A DNA stretch of 22,914 nucleotides, from positions 1 through 22,914 of the forward strand of contig JAKBFR010000029.1 of assembly GCA_021837545.1 (NCBI GenBank), read 5' to 3'. The position numbers and the translations under genes are program-made. This DNA comes from Bacillota bacterium. GTDB taxonomy: Bacteria > Bacillota_A > Clostridia > Clostridiales > Clostridiaceae. The notes beneath the pieces are model-generated. The model saw only the letters and a program-made list of their open reading frames with translations. It made no database searches and had not been told where the DNA came from. Within the stretch, counting starts at the first letter, position 1, and each line of letters starts with the position of its first letter. Below, in pieces: positions 7,466 to 14,226 of this stretch.

Positions 7466-9748
7466 ATGAGAAAATCTAAGATGGAAGAGATTCCTCAAAA
7501 TGCTGAAGTAAGTAAGAAGTTACCTTGTGAGAAACCTTTATTAAAGCAACTTGAAATTATGGAGGAATATACAAGAGTCCATGAAGAAACATCAAATTTG
7601 CCAAAGGAAATAAGAGAAATAAGATGTTTAAATGTCTTGTATCCAACATTATTCCGTGAAATACAAGAAGAGGACAAATTCATAGGAAGAATAGATTTTC
7701 TGCCTATTGGATTTGGATGTGTTACATCTGTAGGTGGAGTTGGACATTATTGCGTTTTTAGTAAATTAAGAGAATTTCAGAAACAATTTGAAGATGAAAA
7801 TCTAAAAAAACGTATAGATGATTTATATGATTATTGGCTAGAACATGATGTAAAAACATTATATTGCAAAGATATTGTTAATGATTCAACAGTTGGTGCG
7901 TTTATTGATTGTAGATATCCATTAATTGCAACTGTGAGAATTAGCGGTATGATGTTAGATTATCCTAAATTATTAAACCTAGGAATAGGTGGACTTCGAA
8001 AATTAATCAATGGACATTTAGAAAAGGATAAGGATAATAATTTCTATATTGCTTCATTAAAAGCATTAGACTTATTTGTAGATTCCGCAAGTTATCTACA
8101 AGAAATGGTGCAAAGACATATGGGAACAGCAAATGATACAAGGAAGAAAGAATTAGAAGTTATTTATGAAAGCTTAGAAAAGATTAAAAATGATAAACCA
8201 GAAACTTTCCATGAAGCACTGCAACTTTTTTGGTTATATGCATTACTAACAGGTGTTATTAATTATGGTAGATTAGATGATTATTTAGGACCATATTTAA
8301 AACATGATTTAGATAATAATATAATTACTGAAGACACGGCTTATGGCTATTTAAAAACATTATGGACAATGATTGAAAATAGAAGAACAACTGTAAATGG
8401 AAGAATTATTGTAGGTGGCAAAGGAAGAAAGAATACTGAAGCTGCAGATATATTTTTAAGACTTGCAATGAAAGTCTGTACTGATTATAAATATGTAGAG
8501 CCACAATTTACTTTAAGATTAACTAAAGATACTCCAGAAGATATTTTTGATTCAGCATTAGATTCTTTAGGAAAAGGTGTTACTTATCCAACTCTATATA
8601 ATGATGAGGTAAATATACCGTCAGTAATGCATTCAATGAATGTTGATGAGAAAACAGCAGAGCAATATGTTCCTTTTGGGTGTGGGGAATTTGTAATTCA
8701 AGGACAAAGTACAGGTACACCTAATACTTGCCTTAACTTATTAAAACTTTTAACAATGACATTGAATGAGGGAATTGATCCTTTTGATGACATCAAAAAA
8801 AGTGGGCCAGTAAATATTAAACCTGTATCTGAATTTAAGTCATATGATGAATTTTATGCTAAATATTTAGAATTACTAGACTATTATTTTGATTTATCAA
8901 TAGAAGCACAGACATATTCTTATAAGGTGATGAGCAAGGAAGTATCTTTCTTGTTTACAAGTATTTTAATGGATGATTGTATTTCAAGGGGAAAAGCATT
9001 ACTTGATGGTGGTGTACGTTATTTAGGTGGTACAAATGAAACTTATGGTAATATAAACACTTCTGATTCATTATATGCAATTAAGCATTTAGTATTTGAA
9101 GAAAAGAAATATACATTAGAAGAATTGCAAAAAGCAGCTGCAGATAATTTTGAAGGATATGAAAAGATAAGAAAAGATTTAATAGACTGTGATAAGTATG
9201 GTAATGACTTGGAAACAGTTGATAATGTAGCTGTTGATTTTTACGAATATGTTGCAAATGGAATAAGAGATAGAGGAATCAAGGCTGGAATGGCTTACTA
9301 CTTAATTGTTATTAGTAATAATCAGGTAAATACTGAATGGGGAAGACAAACTGCAGCATCACTTGATGGAAGGCTTAAAGGAATGTATATGAATCCTGCT
9401 AATAATCCACAAGGTGGAGCAGATAAATCTGGTCCAACTGCAACCTTAAATTCATTGGTAAAGTTTAATCCGAAGTACCATGGTGGTTCAGTACAAAATA
9501 TTAAATTTTCCCCTACAATGTTTAATGGAAATAAGGATAAGATTAAGTATTTATTTAAAACTTATTTTAGAAAAGGTGGTTGCCAATTGATGGTAACAGT
9601 TGTTGATAAGGGAGTTTTGGAAGATGCTAAGATTCATCCAGAATTATATCCTAACTTAATAGTTCGTGTAAGTGGATTTAGTGCAATATTTGTTAATTTA
9701 GAATCTGATGTACAAGACGAATTATTGAGTCGCGTATTGTATGAGTAA
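7466..9748 (+). CDS. Glycyl radical enzyme of unknown substrate
   Basis: A 760-aa enzyme of the pyruvate formate-lyase/glycerol dehydratase superfamily. Start ATG 7466 (MRKSKMEEIP) follows AAAGGTG at 7448-7454; earlier in-frame starts fall in the hairpin flank. The C-terminal radical loop is RVSGFSA, with the radical glycine G737. The thiyl cysteine is C406 in the motif FGCGEFVIQ, with E408 in the general-base position; eliminating GREs usually read GCVE, so the Cys and Glu are kept but the middle residue is Gly. The GRE signature DGRLKG (634-639) followed by GGADKSGPTA is present. Length fits the non-PFL members. The Cys-x-Glu arrangement points to a dehydratase or lyase rather than formate-lyase. 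The NanE-like neighbour and DeoR-family regulator suggest a sugar-phosphate-type substrate. No aldehyde dehydrogenase, shell protein or transporter lies nearby. Confidence 0.9.
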   Translation: MRKSKMEEIPQNAEVSKKLPCEKPLLKQLEIMEEYTRVHEETSNLPKEIREIRCLNVLYPTLFREIQEEDKFIGRIDFLPIGFGCVTSVGGVGHYCVFSKLREFQKQFEDENLKKRIDDLYDYWLEHDVKTLYCKDIVNDSTVGAFIDCRYPLIATVRISGMMLDYPKLLNLGIGGLRKLINGHLEKDKDNNFYIASLKALDLFVDSASYLQEMVQRHMGTANDTRKKELEVIYESLEKIKNDKPETFHEALQLFWLYALLTGVINYGRLDDYLGPYLKHDLDNNIITEDTAYGYLKTLWTMIENRRTTVNGRIIVGGKGRKNTEAADIFLRLAMKVCTDYKYVEPQFTLRLTKDTPEDIFDSALDSLGKGVTYPTLYNDEVNIPSVMHSMNVDEKTAEQYVPFGCGEFVIQGQSTGTPNTCLNLLKLLTMTLNEGIDPFDDIKKSGPVNIKPVSEFKSYDEFYAKYLELLDYYFDLSIEAQTYSYKVMSKEVSFLFTSILMDDCISRGKALLDGGVRYLGGTNETYGNINTSDSLYAIKHLVFEEKKYTLEELQKAAADNFEGYEKIRKDLIDCDKYGNDLETVDNVAVDFYEYVANGIRDRGIKAGMAYYLIVISNNQVNTEWGRQTAASLDGRLKGMYMNPANNPQGGADKSGPTATLNSLVKFNPKYHGGSVQNIKFSPTMFNGNKDKIKYLFKTYFRKGGCQLMVTVVDKGVLEDAKIHPELYPNLIVRVSGFSAIFVNLESDVQDELLSRVLYE

Positions 9749-9849
9749 AAAACAAAAACAATGAGAATTTTAAACTCAAATAGATATATTTTAAGTACAG
9801 ATTACAATATTTAAATGAAAAAAGTATCTTTTCTAGGGGATGATGTACA

Positions 9850-10749
9850 ATGTTAAGAATTGTGGAGATAGAAAGATTTGCCCTGCATGATGGTCCAGGT
9901 ATAAGAACAGTAGTATTCTTACAAGGTTGTCCGCTGCATTGCCCTTGGTGTGCCAATCCTGAATCACAAAGTATTAAAAAACAATTAATGTATATTGAAA
10001 GTAAATGTGTAAATTGTAAAACATGTTTAGTAAATTGTCCTAAGAAATCAATTGATTTTGTAGATGGAAAAATAGTATTTAATCGTGATAATTGCGGTGA
10101 GTGTGAGTTATGTGGAGAAGTATGTCCAAACCATGCAATACATTTTGCAGGAATAAATAAAAGTATAGATGAAATTATATTTGAAGTTATGAAAGACAAA
10201 GAATATTATGATGATTCTAATGGAGGGCTCACAATCTCAGGAGGGGAGCCTTTTCTTCATTATGAGGAATACCTAAAATTATTAAAAGAAGGCAAAAAAC
10301 AAGGTCTTAATATAGCAGTAGAGACTACAGGAAATGCTGATATAGAAAAGATTTCCGAAGCTGAACCATATATAGATTTATTTTTATTTGATATTAAGCA
10401 TATTAATAATAAAAAGTTAAATGAAGTTACTGGAGGAAATCTTGATAAAATACTAAAAAATCTCGAGTATATTTCCTCAATAAATCCAGATAAGATAATT
10501 ATTAGAGTACCTGTTATACCAACCTTTAATTATGATGATAAAGTTATAAATGAGATTATTGATTTAGCATATAAATATAAAATAAAAGAGGTCCATTTGT
10601 TGCCATTTCACAATTTAGGAAAAAATAAATATGATCAAATAGATAGAAAATATGAATTTGCTAATATGAAAATGTTAGATAAGAATGAATTAGATAAGTA
10701 TTTGGATATTGGAAATAGTAAAGGGGTCAAAATAAAGATTGGAGGGTAA
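9850..10749 (+). CDS. GRE-activating enzyme (radical SAM)
   Basis: A 299-aa radical S-adenosylmethionine enzyme that abstracts hydrogen from the GRE glycine. The start ATG follows AGGGGATGA at about 9835-9843. Residues 11-20 read ALHDGPGIRT, the activase signature. The SAM-cluster motif is C27-x3-C31-x2-C34 (GCPLHCPWC). A ferredoxin insert then binds two more [4Fe-4S] clusters (C53, C56, C59, C63 and C82, C85, C88, C92), as in glycerol dehydratase and CutC-type activases but not in the short PFL activase. SGGEP at 130-134 binds SAM. It lies 101 bases downstream of the GRE gene on the same strand and is surely its dedicated partner. The extra clusters need a low-potential electron donor, presumably ferredoxin or flavodoxin. 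Confidence 0.93.
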   Translation: MLRIVEIERFALHDGPGIRTVVFLQGCPLHCPWCANPESQSIKKQLMYIESKCVNCKTCLVNCPKKSIDFVDGKIVFNRDNCGECELCGEVCPNHAIHFAGINKSIDEIIFEVMKDKEYYDDSNGGLTISGGEPFLHYEEYLKLLKEGKKQGLNIAVETTGNADIEKISEAEPYIDLFLFDIKHINNKKLNEVTGGNLDKILKNLEYISSINPDKIIIRVPVIPTFNYDDKVINEIIDLAYKYKIKEVHLLPFHNLGKNKYDQIDRKYEFANMKMLDKNELDKYLDIGNSKGVKIKIGG

Positions 10750-10797
10750 TTCACTTAATGTATTTTTTTTCTTGGAAATGAAATAAAGTAATTGCAT

Positions 10798-10842
10798 ATG
10801 TATTGTATAACTTATATATTATATATTAGTTATACAATACAT
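10798..10842. promoter_or_regulatory. 45-bp near-perfect palindrome upstream of the 172-aa gene
   Basis: ATGTATTGTATAAC (10798-10811) and GTTATACAATACAT (10829-10842) are perfect 14-bp arms, and the 17 bases between them continue the palindrome with a single mismatch (10813/10827). No T-run follows, so a DNA operator or mRNA 5' structure is more likely than a terminator. It ends 50 bases before the ribosome binding site of the next gene. Confidence 0.6.
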
Positions 10843-10902
10843 TAGTTAGTTATAGTGAATAAAAGGTTATGTCTAAACCTTAAAAGGCAAGTGGAGAATA
10901 CG

Positions 10903-11421
10903 ATGAGTGAATTATTAAAAACAATTACTGATAAACTAGAAGCAAAAGCAACAAAATTTGGGTTTAAGGGAACTGATAGCGTTCATGTATCTTTAATACT
11001 CACGGAAGATGAACAAAAAGAATTTGAAGCCATGAAGTGGGATGATCATTATTACTTCGAAATTAAAAATAATGTGTTACATATAAATTATGTAGAAGAG
11101 TTAGTAGTTTATTGTGAGGGATTAGAAAAAAAATACAACATAACAAATCTAGAAAAAAAATATGGAAAGTTTACATATGAAGATAAAGCAATATATCAAA
11201 TTGAAGATGCATTTCCAGAGAGACAAATTGAAGGTACTATATATAGATCATATGCAGTTGATAAAGATGGAAAGGTATATTTTATAATATGGAAACAATA
11301 TGGTAAAGATGCAGAACGTAAAATGTTTATAAATGAAGATGGTAAAGTAATGGGTGATTGTACAAATCGTGCAAATGCATGTAACTGGAATGATTACATA
11401 ATCGAAGAAGTTGTATTTTAA
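10903..11421 (+). CDS. Hypothetical protein, 172 aa
   Basis: I do not recognise this family. The start ATG 10903 (MSELLKTITDKLEA) follows GGAG at 10892-10895; an upstream in-frame GTG at 10855 has no ribosome binding site. The product is acidic, soluble and without signal peptide or membrane segment. It appears to alternate charged helices (1-20, 110-130) with aromatic strand-like stretches such as HYYFEIKNNVLHINYVEEL and VYFIIWKQYG. The latter half carries two DG/EDGK turns (VDKDGKVYF, INEDGKVMGD). Two cysteines near the C-terminus (MGDCTNRANACNW) are spaced nine apart. It follows the GRE activase by 150 bases but is separated by a large palindrome, so co-regulation is possible while co-transcription is unproven. 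It has its own strong terminator. Confidence 0.75.
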   Translation: MSELLKTITDKLEAKATKFGFKGTDSVHVSLILTEDEQKEFEAMKWDDHYYFEIKNNVLHINYVEELVVYCEGLEKKYNITNLEKKYGKFTYEDKAIYQIEDAFPERQIEGTIYRSYAVDKDGKVYFIIWKQYGKDAERKMFINEDGKVMGDCTNRANACNWNDYIIEEVVF

Positions 11422-11448
11422 TTAATGTACATATAATTAAAAAATTTT

Positions 11449-11492
11449 AGATTACATAGTTGTGTTTTGCATAACTATGTAATCTATTTTAA
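11449..11492 (+). terminator. Terminator after the 172-aa gene
   Basis: AGATTACATAGTT (11449-11461) pairs perfectly over 13 bp with AACTATGTAATCT (11473-11485), with an 11-base loop, followed by ATTTTAAT. Confidence 0.8.
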
Positions 11493-11550
11493 TATATTAC
11501 AAATTAAGAATGTAAGTAAAATTTTATTGATATAAGTAAAATAAATAAGC

Positions 11551-12186
11551 CTATGCATTATTTAATTCACGTACTATATTAAAGACTTCCTCATCAGTAG
11601 TTTGTTCAAAATTTTTATAATATGAACCGACAGCATAAAATTCATAAGGTATAAATAGACATATAACTTCATCTACAATTTTCTCTAATTGAGAAATTGT
11701 ATTCTGTGGTGCTACTGGTACGGCTAAGATAATTTTTTTTGCATTATGTTTTTTTATATACTTTATAGCAGCTTGTATCGTAAAACCAGTTGCAATTTCA
11801 TCATCAATAATTATTACTGTTTTATTTTTCACATTAGGGAAATTGTCATTTCCTTTATATTTATTTAATCTTCTTTTAATTTCCTCTGTTTGTTCAAATA
11901 TTTCTTTTTTTATATACTCTTGAGATATATTTAGCATCTCTATATATTTTTCATTAAAAAGATATGTTTCGTCTAAAGATATAGCACCAATGGCAATTTC
12001 TTTATTATGAGGTGAACTGATTTTTCTTGGAATAATTAAATCCCACTCAAATCCAAAATTTTTAATGGTATCATAAGCTGTTACTATTCCTCCTCTTGGG
12101 ATAGCAAGAATAATAGGATTTTCATCTTTAAATTTCGCAAGTGCTATAGAAAGTTTTTCTCCTGCATCTTTTCTATCTACGAACAT
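11551..12186 (-). CDS. Phosphoribosyltransferase-family protein
   Basis: A 211-aa type I PRTase-fold protein. The PRPP-binding loop is clear as VIIIDDEIATGFT (residues 124-136), preceded by PRGGIVTA (30-37) and PRKISSPHNKEIAIGA (53-68). The last two blocks are typical of the predicted PRTase group that is often free-standing and uncharacterised, rather than of the purine or pyrimidine salvage enzymes. The start ATG at 12186 follows AAAGGAG ten bases upstream on the minus strand. No neighbouring nucleotide-metabolism gene hints at a substrate. It converges on the 172-aa gene, and the small hairpin at 11449-11485 may partly serve both. Confidence 0.85.
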   Translation of the reverse strand: MFVDRKDAGEKLSIALAKFKDENPIILAIPRGGIVTAYDTIKNFGFEWDLIIPRKISSPHNKEIAIGAISLDETYLFNEKYIEMLNISQEYIKKEIFEQTEEIKRRLNKYKGNDNFPNVKNKTVIIIDDEIATGFTIQAAIKYIKKHNAKKIILAVPVAPQNTISQLEKIVDEVICLFIPYEFYAVGSYYKNFEQTTDEEVFNIVRELNNA

Positions 12187-12315
12187 ATTATCAACTCTCC
12201 TTTAACTAATATGAATTTAGTTTGAGTTGAAGTTATAGAATTATTCAAGAAGTTTTATTTTCATGTATATTTAATTTAATACTGCACACAATAATATTTG
12301 AAAGAGGTGATTCTC

Positions 12316-12406
12316 ATGGAAAATGATTTTAACAATAATATTTGGGGATTACTCCGAAAATGATTTTAAAGTCCCCATAAGTACACTTATCTTTCAAAAA
12401 AAGTAA
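12316..12406 (+). pseudogene. Tiny gene, possibly frameshifted (about 28 aa)
   Basis: A good AAAGAGGTGA ribosome binding site (12301-12310) precedes ATG 12316, which encodes only MENDFNNNIWGLLRK before TGA at 12361. One frame over, coding-like sequence runs on as IFGDYSENDFKVPISTLIF and ends at TAA 12404-12406, just at the foot of a strong terminator. Skipping one base in the AACAATAATATTT stretch would join them into one 28-29 residue product. So either a one-base insertion broke a small gene, the second frame is used from ATG 12323, or the short peptide is real. I do not recognise the family. A GGGGA/TCCCC hairpin (12344-12348, 12372-12376) sits over the junction. Confidence 0.45.
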
Positions 12407-12445
12407 AGTTAGGGTTTAAAAATAAACCCTAGCTTTATTTTTTTA
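12405..12445 (+). terminator. Strong terminator after the tiny gene
   Basis: A 14-bp stem with one G-U pair (12405-12418 with 12423-12436) and a four-base loop is followed by ATTTTTTTAT. Its strength implies a real short plus-strand transcript here. Confidence 0.88.
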
Positions 12446-12584
12446 TAATCAATTAAATTTACACAATAAATTTATTAATATGGTTATATTTTATATAAAA
12501 TATAAATACATTTATTTTTGAACAAAAATACGAAAAACTGTATCATAAATAAAGGATAATATGAAAATTAAGAAAATACAACAT
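12446..12584. other. AT-rich gap between convergent units
   Basis: Nothing recognisable apart from simple AT-rich sequence; no reading frame with a ribosome binding site. Confidence 0.4.
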
Positions 12585-12959
12585 TTAAAGCATTTGCTTT
12601 GCAGATGTAACTGTTATCTCTAATACCCTAGTTAAAAAAGAAAACTTTTCTTTCATCATATCAAATTCTGAACCTGACTCAAGGTATTTTGCAGTACCTT
12701 CAATCGCGAAGCCTGTTCCTTGATAATCTTTATAACCTAAAACGTCTTTACTACCTAAAGCAATTTTTACTTTATTATTTTGATTTACATTTTTTTCTGT
12801 TCTATTCATTGCATATGCAGGAATTAAAATTCTTTCATCAGATGTTACAACTAAATATGAGTTCCAAGTGTTAACCATATGTGGTTCATCTGCCCCCCAT
12901 GATACTATTGAAACTACACCTTCATTTTTTAGTACATCAAAAAACTTTTCTGTAAGCAT
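12585..12959 (-). CDS. Pyridoxamine 5'-phosphate oxidase-fold flavoprotein
   Basis: A 124-aa single-domain split-barrel protein that probably binds FMN, in the broad PPOX-related family. Visible features are PHMVNTWNSY near residues 26-35, ILIPAYAMNRTEKNVNQNNKV (the phosphate-side strand and helix seen in PPOX-class proteins), and GTGFAIEGTAKYL. The start ATG at 12959 follows AGGAGG seven to eight bases upstream on the minus strand. It lies back-to-back with an Rrf2 regulator across a 230-base region holding paired operator-like repeats, so it is the likely Rrf2 target. A role in flavin-dependent redox or stress detoxification is inferred from fold and context. Confidence 0.82.
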   Translation of the reverse strand: MLTEKFFDVLKNEGVVSIVSWGADEPHMVNTWNSYLVVTSDERILIPAYAMNRTEKNVNQNNKVKIALGSKDVLGYKDYQGTGFAIEGTAKYLESGSEFDMMKEKFSFLTRVLEITVTSAKQML

Positions 12960-13023
12960 TGTATATTTCCTCCTAAAAATTTATTAAACAATACACTTGA
13001 TGATTATGGATAATGAATATCGT

Positions 13024-13114
13024 GGATAAGTACTGTCTATAATTATTATATGTTGACTTTTTAGAAAAGTCAATAACTAATAATTATATTAAGGATAAAT
13101 ATTATCTATAATTA
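13024..13114. promoter_or_regulatory. Duplicated operator-like sites and palindrome in the PPOX/Rrf2 gap
   Basis: GGATAA-x8-CTATAATTA occurs at 13024-13045 and again, 69 bases on, at 13093-13114, each followed by a TTGACT about 10-15 bases later. Between them a perfect 9-bp inverted repeat with a 3-base centre, TTGACTTTT (13053-13061) and AAAAGTCAA (13065-13073), is positioned to overlap promoter elements. Rrf2-family binding to one or both is a reasonable inference. Confidence 0.55.
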
Positions 13115-13192
13115 AATCGTGTATATTGACTAATAAAAAATAATGAAGTATTATGTGGGAAGATTATCTTGTTATTTAGGAGGTTGATTGTA

Positions 13193-13696
13193 TTGCAATT
13201 TTCCATAGGAGTAGAGTATGCATTACATTGTTTATTATATATGGTGGATATTCCATCAGGAAAAGCTGTTGGAATTAAAGATTTAGCGGCATTTCAAGGA
13301 GTTTCAGAAACTTATTTATCAAAAGTATATACAAAATTAAGGAAAGCAGATATTGTGAAGTCAATTCCAGGTGTTAATGGGGGATATGAGTTAGCACGTC
13401 TTCCTGAAAACATAACATTTTGGCATATAGTCGAGGCAGTAGAAGGGACGACCCCATTATTTCAGTGTGCAGAGATTAGGCAAAAAGAAATATTATTAGA
13501 TAAAGATAACTTACCTGATTCATATACAAAATGTCCTTGCTTAATAAAAGTTGTAATGTTAGAAGCAGAAGACCAGATGAGACAGTATTTGAATAATAAG
13601 ACTTTAGGATGGCTACATGAACAAGTTAGTAATAAGATTCCTGAAGAGCATGGAAAAGCAACGATTGAATGGTTCAATAATATTAAATCGCGATAA
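13193..13696 (+). CDS. Rrf2-family transcriptional regulator
   Basis: A 167-aa winged-helix regulator. The start is TTG at 13193, nine bases after AGGAGG (13178-13183), giving the family-typical beginning MQFSIGVEYALHCLLYMV; no ATG exists in position. The DNA-recognition part VSETYLSKVYTKLRKADIVKSI and the wing PGVNGGYELAR are characteristic of Rrf2 proteins. Three cysteines, C92 (FQCAE), C114 and C116 (KCPCL), sit where iron-sulfur Rrf2 members such as IscR and NsrR hold their cluster, although the spacing here is wider. It may sense redox, NO or metal. It diverges from the PPOX flavoprotein gene. Confidence 0.88.
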   Translation: MQFSIGVEYALHCLLYMVDIPSGKAVGIKDLAAFQGVSETYLSKVYTKLRKADIVKSIPGVNGGYELARLPENITFWHIVEAVEGTTPLFQCAEIRQKEILLDKDNLPDSYTKCPCLIKVVMLEAEDQMRQYLNNKTLGWLHEQVSNKIPEEHGKATIEWFNNIKSR

Positions 13697-14153
13697 ATTT
13701 AATATTCTTAAGTTTTGATAAGATTATATTTAATTGAATGCAATGGGACAACAAAAGAAACTGTTGCATATAGTAATTTCAAAAATAACTATAAACAAAG
13801 CTAGCGAGATTGAATAAATAGAAATTAATATAAATGATAATTTAATAATGTGTCTAAGTAATGGAGGAGAACCTAGTCCAGATGGAGGAGGTTCTTCTTT
13901 TTCTTTTCTACTAAAGCACTATTAAAAGATTTCACGCCGATTGAAATTCTAGTTCTTAGATTTATAATTGGTTATATAACGTTACTACTGGTATATCCGC
14001 ACCATGTTAAAACGTTAAATAATATTGCAAAAAAACAGTAGGTAACTTTGTTTTTACACAAAATTATTTCCTGTCCAAATTAGGCAGAATTTTCTACAAA
14101 AGATACAATAGCATTAAGGATGCTATATTATTTATAAACTACTTTCATAACCT
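13697..14153. other. Gap holding a decayed transporter fragment
   Basis: Apart from the EamA remnant at 13884-14041 no gene is seen. An inverted repeat AGAACCT (13867-13873) / AGGTTCT (13887-13893) followed by a T-rich stretch might act as a terminator, but it overlaps the remnant. Confidence 0.4.
13884..14041 (+). pseudogene. EamA/DMT transporter remnant
   Basis: A 5' fragment of a drug/metabolite-transporter gene. One frame gives GGSSFSF (the first-helix signature WGSSF... of EamA proteins) at about 13885-13905. After a one-base shift a second frame gives STKALLKDFTPIEILVLRF and IIGYITLLLVYPHHVKTL, ending at TAG 14039-14041. There is no start codon with a ribosome binding site, an internal frameshift, and only about 50 of the usual 280-300 residues. 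It is therefore a relic, lying between the Rrf2 gene and the MFS gene. Confidence 0.7.
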
Positions 14154-14176
14154 GTAAACTATAAAATATAGTTTAC
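14154..14176. promoter_or_regulatory. Palindromic operator over the MFS promoter
   Basis: GTAAACTATA (14154-14163) and TATAGTTTAC (14167-14176) are perfect 10-bp arms around AAA. Further half-sites lie on each side (TATAAACTA near 14132-14140 and ATATAGTTTATAC at 14187-14199). The palindrome covers the -35 of the MFS promoter, a layout typical of repressor control, but no adjacent MarR or TetR gene is an obvious match. Confidence 0.65.
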
Positions 14177-14200
14177 AAGCTATTAAATATAGTTTATACT
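14172..14200 (+). promoter_or_regulatory. Sigma-A promoter of the MFS transporter gene
   Basis: TTTACA (14172-14177), a 17-base spacer and TATACT (14195-14200). The transcript would start near 14207 with a very short leader before AAGGAGG at 14211-14217. Confidence 0.7.
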
Positions 14201-14226
14201 TATGGTAAGAAAGGAGGACTATATTT

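Larger units (their letters stand above)
7131..7469 (+). repeat. Direct duplication of about 30 bp flanking the hairpin insert
   Basis: GAGATGCAGAAAGG occurs at 7131-7144 and again at 7439-7452, and the similarity continues through AAA(C/G)..TTAATAT. Copy 1 covers the 3' end of the epimerase gene and a good AAGGAG; copy 2 supplies the ribosome binding region of the GRE gene. The 14-base exact match within 310 bases is unlikely to be chance. It suggests that the two genes were once directly adjacent and were split by a duplication plus insertion. Confidence 0.65.

Noticed and set aside
9693..10199. 168-codon minus-strand open frame opposite the GRE activase
   Set aside because: It overlaps the well-supported activase, has no ribosome binding site and encodes low-complexity residues; a shadow frame.
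12689..12874. 61-codon plus-strand frame opposite the PPOX gene
   Set aside because: No ribosome binding site and low-complexity aromatic product; antisense shadow.
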